DNA from: Candidatus Cloacimonadota bacterium
GTDB lineage: Bacteria > Cloacimonadota > Cloacimonadia > Cloacimonadales > Cloacimonadaceae
Length of the DNA: 9,690 bases
NCBI GenBank assembly: GCA_023230245.1
Contig: JALNXT010000029.1
Span: 1 to 9,690, forward strand
Reading direction: 5' to 3'
Shown here: positions 5,651 through 9,690 of the stretch, in pieces
Numbering within the stretch: the first letter of the stretch is position 1
Layout: each line of letters opens with the position of its first letter
Notes under the pieces: generated by a model
The model's input: the letters and a program-made list of their open reading frames with translations, nothing else
Databases searched by the model: none
Told to the model about the DNA's origin: nothing
Program-made: the position numbers and the translations under genes

Positions 5651-6991
5651 ATGGAAAACAAGATATTTGTGCTGGATACAAACGTGCTGATTCACAATCC
5701 AAAAGCGTTATTCTCCTTTGCCGAACACCGCGTGGTGATCCCCATAGTGGTGATCGAAGAGATAGATCAGTTTAAAAAAGGCGTGGACGAGAAAAGCCGC
5801 AATGCTCGGCAGACTGGCAGAGATCTGGATAAATTGCGCAGTAGTGGCAGTCTTCAGGAAGGGGTGCGCACCGAAGCAGGAGGTATCATCCAAGTAACGG
5901 TGAACCGCGATGTTACCGATGCCGCTGGCAAGCTGTTCTTTCTAGATCGTAATGATAATCTGATTATTGGCACCGCGCTCTACTTCAAAGATAAATATCC
6001 CAATTCGCAGGTAACGTTGGTCTCCAAAGATGTGAATGTGCGCATCAAAGCAGATTGCGTGGGGCTGAATGCCGAGAATTATGAAAGCGATACGATTAAA
6101 TTCGACGAGTTCTATACCGGCTGGGAAGATCTGGAAATTGAATCGGCACACTTCGACGAGATTGAAGAAAAGAAGTACCTCAGCAATATCTATGGTGATT
6201 TCTTCCCGAATCAACTGGTGAGAGTGATAGACGAAAGCAACAAAGAAAGAATCAAAACCTTACGCTATCATGCGGAGCATAACTTGCTGTATGCCCTTAC
6301 CCACTATACGGGACAGGAAGTGTTTGGCATAACAGCGCGTAACTTTGAGCAGGAGATGGCGCTGGATTTGCTGCTGGATGACGATATTAAGTTAGTTAGC
6401 CTGTCTGGAAAAGCGGGTACTGGGAAAACTCTTTTAGCGATGGCTGCCGGCTTGCAGAAGGTGGTGGAAGATAGTATATACACACGCTTGCTAATCTCGC
6501 GTCCTATCTCTCCTTTGGGCAAGGATTTGGGCTATCTGCCGGGTTCCAAAGCTGAGAAAATCAATCCCTGGATGCAGCCCATTTATGATAATATGGATAT
6601 TCTGTTGTCCCTGCACGACGATAAGAGCATAGAAAACATAAAGAACAAGAAAAAGGCGAGTATCACAGACTTTATGGACTATGGCTTTCTGGAGCTGGAG
6701 CCTTTAACCTACATCAGAGGCAGAAGCCTGCCGAATCAGTTTATCATCATCGATGAAGCGCAGAATCTTAGCCCACACGAGATGAAGACGATTATCACCC
6801 GCGCCGGTGAGAATACCAAGATTGTGCTGACTGGAGACCCTTACCAGATTGATATACCCTACCTCGATTCGCAGAGTAACGGGCTGTCCGTGGCTGTGGA
6901 AAAGCTGAAAGGCGAAGCTATGGTGGGACATATGACCCTGGACAAAGGCGAGCGTAGTGCACTTGCAGACCTTGCCGCGAAGTATTTTTAA
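5651..6991 (+). CDS. PIN domain-PhoH ATPase (PhoH2/YlaK-like)
   Basis: This is a two-domain cytoplasmic protein, probably an RNA-acting nuclease/helicase-type enzyme, as PIN-PhoH (PhoH2) proteins have been characterised. Counting from the ATG at 5651 (446 residues), the N-terminal PIN domain shows FVLDTNVL (Asp9), VVIEEID (Glu36/37) and LDRNDNLIIG (acidic residues near 99-102), the expected acidic cluster. The PhoH ATPase has Walker A GKAGTGKT (253-260), the family motif GYLPGSKAEKINPWMQPIYDN (294-314), Walker B FIIIDEAQNLSP (364-375) and the sensor LTGDPYQID (393-401). The frame is open from ATG 5597, right after the cupin stop, but the 18 extra residues are low in conserved character, whereas 5651 has GGAG 5 nt before it and starts as MENKIFVLDTN, where the family starts. 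The stop lies 3 nt before the alr start. Confidence 0.92.
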   Translation: MENKIFVLDTNVLIHNPKALFSFAEHRVVIPIVVIEEIDQFKKGVDEKSRNARQTGRDLDKLRSSGSLQEGVRTEAGGIIQVTVNRDVTDAAGKLFFLDRNDNLIIGTALYFKDKYPNSQVTLVSKDVNVRIKADCVGLNAENYESDTIKFDEFYTGWEDLEIESAHFDEIEEKKYLSNIYGDFFPNQLVRVIDESNKERIKTLRYHAEHNLLYALTHYTGQEVFGITARNFEQEMALDLLLDDDIKLVSLSGKAGTGKTLLAMAAGLQKVVEDSIYTRLLISRPISPLGKDLGYLPGSKAEKINPWMQPIYDNMDILLSLHDDKSIENIKNKKKASITDFMDYGFLELEPLTYIRGRSLPNQFIIIDEAQNLSPHEMKTIITRAGENTKIVLTGDPYQIDIPYLDSQSNGLSVAVEKLKGEAMVGHMTLDKGERSALADLAAKYF

Positions 6992-6994
6992 ACC

Positions 6995-8914
6995 ATGCTT
7001 AACACCATCATAAAAGAACGAAGCTGGGTAGAGGTAGATTTATCTGCCTTTAGGGATAATCTTAACTTTCTAAAGAAACGCATGCAGGCGCAGCAAAGCT
7101 TTCTGATGATTGTGAAAGCTGATGCCTATGGACACGGTGCCTCTGAAATAAGCAGAGTGGCTATCGAAGCCGGCGCGGTGTATTTAGGAGTGGCAAATCC
7201 CGAAGAAGGCAAGCTGCTAAGGATTCAGAGCTGCCATGCGCCTATTCTGGTGCTGTCCCCCAGTTTACCTAACGAGATACCTACGATAATCAACAATAGC
7301 CTTACTCCCAGTGTTTCGGATTTAGCCTTTGCCTCTGCGCTCAGCAAAGCAGCGGTGAAACTAGACAAGCTGGTGAATATCCATCTGAAGGTGGATACCG
7401 GTATGCATCGGTCGGGGGTTTTTGAGAGTGATTTTATGGCTCTATATACTGCGGTTGCTAAGCTGCCTAAGCTGGTGATAGAAGGTGTATTCAGTCATTT
7501 TGCCTCCTCGGAAAGCGACCCTCCCTTCTGCAATGAACAGGAAGATAGCTTCAATAAGCTGATACGTGAGCTGCCGGAAGCACCGAAATATATCCATATT
7601 GACAATTCTAACGCAGTGCTAAACGGTTTGGGTGCCAGCAGCAACCTTGTGCGCTTGGGTATTCTTGCCTATGGGGTTAACACTTCGCTGCAGAGCCTTC
7701 CGCTACAACCGGTGATGACCTTTAAAGCAAGCCTGTCGCAAGTGAAACAGATGAAGAAGGGCGATACAATCGGCTATAACAGGGCTTGGACTGCTCCCAA
7801 AGATGGGAAATACGGGATTATCCCCATTGGTTATGCGGATGGTTATGACTACCTGCTTTCCAATTGCGGTGTAGTGCTGATAAACTCTGGCAGCAAGAGC
7901 AATCCTAAAGAGACACAGCAGCATCTATGCAAGGTGATCGGGCGTATCTCCATGGATATGATTACCGTAGATTTATCGGATGTGCCAAGTGTCGCTATCG
8001 GGGATGTGGTAACGCTGCTTGGCGATACAGAGCCACAGCTACGCGCGGAAAATCTTGTGGCAAACTATGGTGGCAATCCCTATGAGCTGTTATGCCAGAT
8101 TGGCAGAAGGGCAAAGCGCCATTACTATTCCGGTGCTAAGCTACAGCACAGCTCTCCCCTATCCAGGCGAGATTTTGTGCCGGATGATTTCAATGATTCC
8201 AAGCTGAACCATATCATCGAATCTGCCATCTCTCAAAGGTTGCAAAGCGTTGAAATAGGTGAGCTTATCTATCGAGAGATACTGCGTAGCTTCTTCTATA
8301 ACAAGGATAGGGATATTCATTACCGTTATAACTTCCATCACGAAATTGCCTTTACCGAGTCCTTGTACTCAGGGTACTTCGCCGCTCACACTACGCTGTA
8401 TTTCGATAAGATACTGCAAAACGACTACTTTATCGTAGCCTGTGCGGCTTCTGATGAGGTGTTGCAAAGGTATATCAAACGCAGTGATGTGGAATATCGC
8501 TGGTTGATGGATGATGCTTTTAAGCTGGATTCGGAAAGCTTTGTGGTTAGTTCTGTTATGCTGGATAATCTGGTGCTAAAAACTGAAATACAGCATAGTA
8601 AGGACTGTCTGGAGATTCGATGCAGCCATCCCAAGTTAAAGCAGCTCGTGGGCAAGATGGCGCATTTCACGATCAACACCCAAACGGTTTACCCAAAAAA
8701 CTCGCATCAGCTAAGTGTGTTTATCACAGAGCTTACCCGCGGGGTTTATATCTCCTTCCGCTATCCGCCGGAAATGAGCAAAGTGGAGTGTGTTCCCGTG
8801 TTTTCGGGGCAGGATAAGTTTCCCTCTATCAGCCAACAAGCAGGCATTATAGAAGTGGGCAGCAAACCCGAAGAATGGATATTCCCGATTAGTGGGATAG
8901 TATTCTCGTATTAG
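6995..8914 (+). CDS. alr: Alanine racemase with a ~260-residue C-terminal extension of unknown function
   Basis: Residues 1 to ~378 are a complete PLP-dependent alanine racemase, which makes D-alanine for peptidoglycan. The barrel contains the PLP lysine in VKADAYGHG (Lys41), TGMHRSG (135-141, Arg139), HIDNSNA (201-207), RLGILAYG (220-227), the catalytic tyrosine in TIGYNRAW (Tyr261), IPIGYADGY (276-284), RISMDM (317-322) and the closing NPYELLCQIGRRAKRHY (361-377). Normal family members stop here. This one runs on to residue 639. The extension starts with a basic linker and predicted helices (SKLNHIIESAISQRL, IGELIYREILRSFF), then alternates short strands to the end (for example SVFITEL, VYISFRYP, WIFPISGIVFSY). 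It has no membrane segment and no motif I know. There is no clear Shine-Dalgarno before the ATG, only 3 nt after the phoH stop, so translation is probably coupled. Confidence 0.93.
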   Translation: MLNTIIKERSWVEVDLSAFRDNLNFLKKRMQAQQSFLMIVKADAYGHGASEISRVAIEAGAVYLGVANPEEGKLLRIQSCHAPILVLSPSLPNEIPTIINNSLTPSVSDLAFASALSKAAVKLDKLVNIHLKVDTGMHRSGVFESDFMALYTAVAKLPKLVIEGVFSHFASSESDPPFCNEQEDSFNKLIRELPEAPKYIHIDNSNAVLNGLGASSNLVRLGILAYGVNTSLQSLPLQPVMTFKASLSQVKQMKKGDTIGYNRAWTAPKDGKYGIIPIGYADGYDYLLSNCGVVLINSGSKSNPKETQQHLCKVIGRISMDMITVDLSDVPSVAIGDVVTLLGDTEPQLRAENLVANYGGNPYELLCQIGRRAKRHYYSGAKLQHSSPLSRRDFVPDDFNDSKLNHIIESAISQRLQSVEIGELIYREILRSFFYNKDRDIHYRYNFHHEIAFTESLYSGYFAAHTTLYFDKILQNDYFIVACAASDEVLQRYIKRSDVEYRWLMDDAFKLDSESFVVSSVMLDNLVLKTEIQHSKDCLEIRCSHPKLKQLVGKMAHFTINTQTVYPKNSHQLSVFITELTRGVYISFRYPPEMSKVECVPVFSGQDKFPSISQQAGIIEVGSKPEEWIFPISGIVFSY

Positions 8915-8991
8915 CCAAGCAAATATAGCAGTTACTATAACTTCTTTACGGCAAGCCCTTAGCTCCCTTTCCCTCCACTTATTAACCTCTC

Positions 8992-9022
8992 GCACCCTTC
9001 CTGTGCGTTTCCCAGGAAGTGC
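8992..9022. repeat. Intergenic hairpin after alr
   Basis: CTTCCTG (8997-9003) pairs with CAGGAAG (9013-9019) around a 9-nt loop. GCA (8992-8994) with TGC (9020-9022) extends the stem past a two-base bulge to ten pairs. There is no T run on either side, so it is not a standard intrinsic terminator. It could still stabilise the 3' end of the alr message. Confidence 0.4.
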
Positions 9023-9109
9023 TCCAGCGGAAAGATGCAGCTCGCTTACAGACCAAAAGGGATTCGAAAAGGAACTGACGCAGAACCGAACAGGATAAAC
9101 CAGGATCAT

Positions 9110-9135
9110 ATCCCGATCAGATCCCGATCAGATCC
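9110..9135. repeat. 11-bp tandem repeat rich in GATC
   Basis: The unit ATCCCGATCAG occurs at 9110-9120 and 9121-9131, followed by a partial third copy (ATCC). Five GATC tetramers fall between 9104 and 9134. It sits between the ends of two convergent genes, so it is not in a promoter position for either of them. Confidence 0.6.
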
Positions 9136-9159
9136 ATTTCGGATAAGCAAGGGGAATGC

Positions 9160-9187
9160 AAAAAAGCAGCTCCATAAGAAGCTGCTT
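9160..9187 (-). terminator. Intrinsic terminator of ffh
   Basis: On the minus strand AAGCAGCT pairs perfectly with AGCTGCTT (9180-9187 with 9164-9171, 8 bp) around an 8-nt loop, and is followed by six U (9160-9165 complement). It lies 29 nt after the ffh stop codon, the classic arrangement. Confidence 0.85.
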
Positions 9188-9216
9188 GTAAAATAGTGCT
9201 AATAAACTGGCTGTGT

Positions 9217-9690
9217 TTAACGACCCCTCATCATGGCTTCCATGTCCTTCATGCCTTGGGGTGTGCTCATCTTCTTCATCATCTTTTTCATGTCTTCAAA
9301 CTGACGAAGCAGGCGGTTGATTTCCATTACAGGGCGTCCGCAGCCTTTGGAAATACGTAGGCGTCTGCTGCCGTTTAAGATATCGGGTTTCTCGCGTTCT
9401 TTATCTGTCATAGATTGGATGATGGCTTCCACGTGTTTCATGGCGTTCTCGTCTATATTCATGTCCGCAGGAAGCTTGTTTCCCAAGCCGGGTATCATGC
9501 GAAGAATAGATTCTATGGAGCCCATTTTCTTGATGCTTTGCAGTTGTTTCAGGAAGTCGTTAAGCGTAAACTGGTTCTTCATCATCTTGCGGGCAAGCTT
9601 TTCTTCTTCCTCTGTGTCCATGGATGCTTCGGCTTTCTCGATAAGGGTTAGCACGTCGCCCATGCCCAGGATTCTGCTTGCCATGCGTTG
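9217..9690 (-). CDS. ffh: Signal recognition particle protein Ffh, C-terminal M domain (5' part outside window)
   Basis: This is the last ~157 residues of the SRP54/Ffh GTPase, which with 4.5S/6S RNA binds signal sequences of nascent membrane and secreted proteins. The frame is open to the window edge (it enters as QRMASRILGMGDV), so the NG GTPase domain lies beyond base 9690. The visible part starts at RMASRILGMGDVLTLIEKAE, the junction to the methionine-rich M domain. The M domain follows: FTLNDFLKQLQSIKKMG, ILRMIPGLG, then the SRP-RNA-binding helix-turn-helix region RRLRISKGCGRPVMEINRLLRQFEDMKKMMKKM, and a methionine-rich tail. In many Ffh proteins the RNA-binding loop has Ser/Gly residues; here it reads SKGCGRP, a small variation. 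The gene ends at TAA (9217-9219 complement), followed by its terminator. Confidence 0.97.
   Translation of the reverse strand, partial: QRMASRILGMGDVLTLIEKAEASMDTEEEEKLARKMMKNQFTLNDFLKQLQSIKKMGSIESILRMIPGLGNKLPADMNIDENAMKHVEAIIQSMTDKEREKPDILNGSRRLRISKGCGRPVMEINRLLRQFEDMKKMMKKMSTPQGMKDMEAMMRGR

Noticed and set aside
8924..8939. TATAG/CTATA hairpin just after alr as its terminator
   Set aside because: Five mostly A-T pairs with no T run following; too weak to call.
8711..9109. Open frame of 132 codons on the minus strand overlapping the alr 3' end
   Set aside because: Half of it is antisense to the alr extension, the rest covers an intergenic hairpin, and its composition (many Arg, Cys, Phe) is not protein-like for this genome.

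Overview
The window is ordinary bacterial chromosome with dense genes, short spacers and GC in the mid-40s by eye. The mix (a conserved tRNA/cell-wall/SRP core, a bacterial cyclic-2,3-diphosphoglycerate-synthetase-like GTPase beside carbamate kinase, a PIN-PhoH ATPase, an ABC solute-binding protein) would suit an anaerobic amino-acid or sugar fermenter of the FCB side, for example Cloacimonadota. That placement is a guess from gene content, not proven by the sequence. I see no phage, transposase, CRISPR array or plasmid gene.

Layout. At 1-607 is the C-terminal part of a periplasmic sugar-type solute-binding protein whose 5' end lies outside the window. At 666-741 is tRNA-Gly(CCC), and at 802-1917 an ATP-grasp ligase of unknown substrate. 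The 200-nt spacer 1918-2117 holds small hairpins between two converging genes. On the minus strand are arcC (carbamate kinase, 2118-3065) and, upstream of it, a cPGS-like GTPase (3257-4588). They are separated by a 190-nt spacer that is mostly one long imperfect inverted repeat. Spacer 4589-4916 carries the leader of that GTPase gene and a REP-like hairpin. tRNA-Leu(CAG) lies at 4917-5004.

A plus-strand run follows: a Cupin_5 (DUF985) protein at 5090-5596, a PIN-PhoH ATPase starting most likely at 5651, and an alanine racemase at 6995-8914 only 3 nt after it. The racemase carries about 260 extra C-terminal residues that I do not recognise. Spacer 8915-9216 has a hairpin, an 11-bp tandem repeat dense in GATC, and the terminator of ffh, whose C-terminal (M-domain) end occupies 9217-9690 on the minus strand.

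How they work together. arcC plus the GTPase look like a functional pair, possibly in carbamoyl-phosphate use for ATP formation. The cupin-phoH-alr run is tightly packed and probably co-transcribed, without an obvious common pathway. Both tRNAs have a TTGACA box about 41-44 nt upstream, and both are followed by the same 12-mer 45-46 nt before the next start codon. The observations most worth following up are the racemase extension, the long inverted repeat before arcC, the GTPase-arcC pairing and the shared upstream 12-mer.
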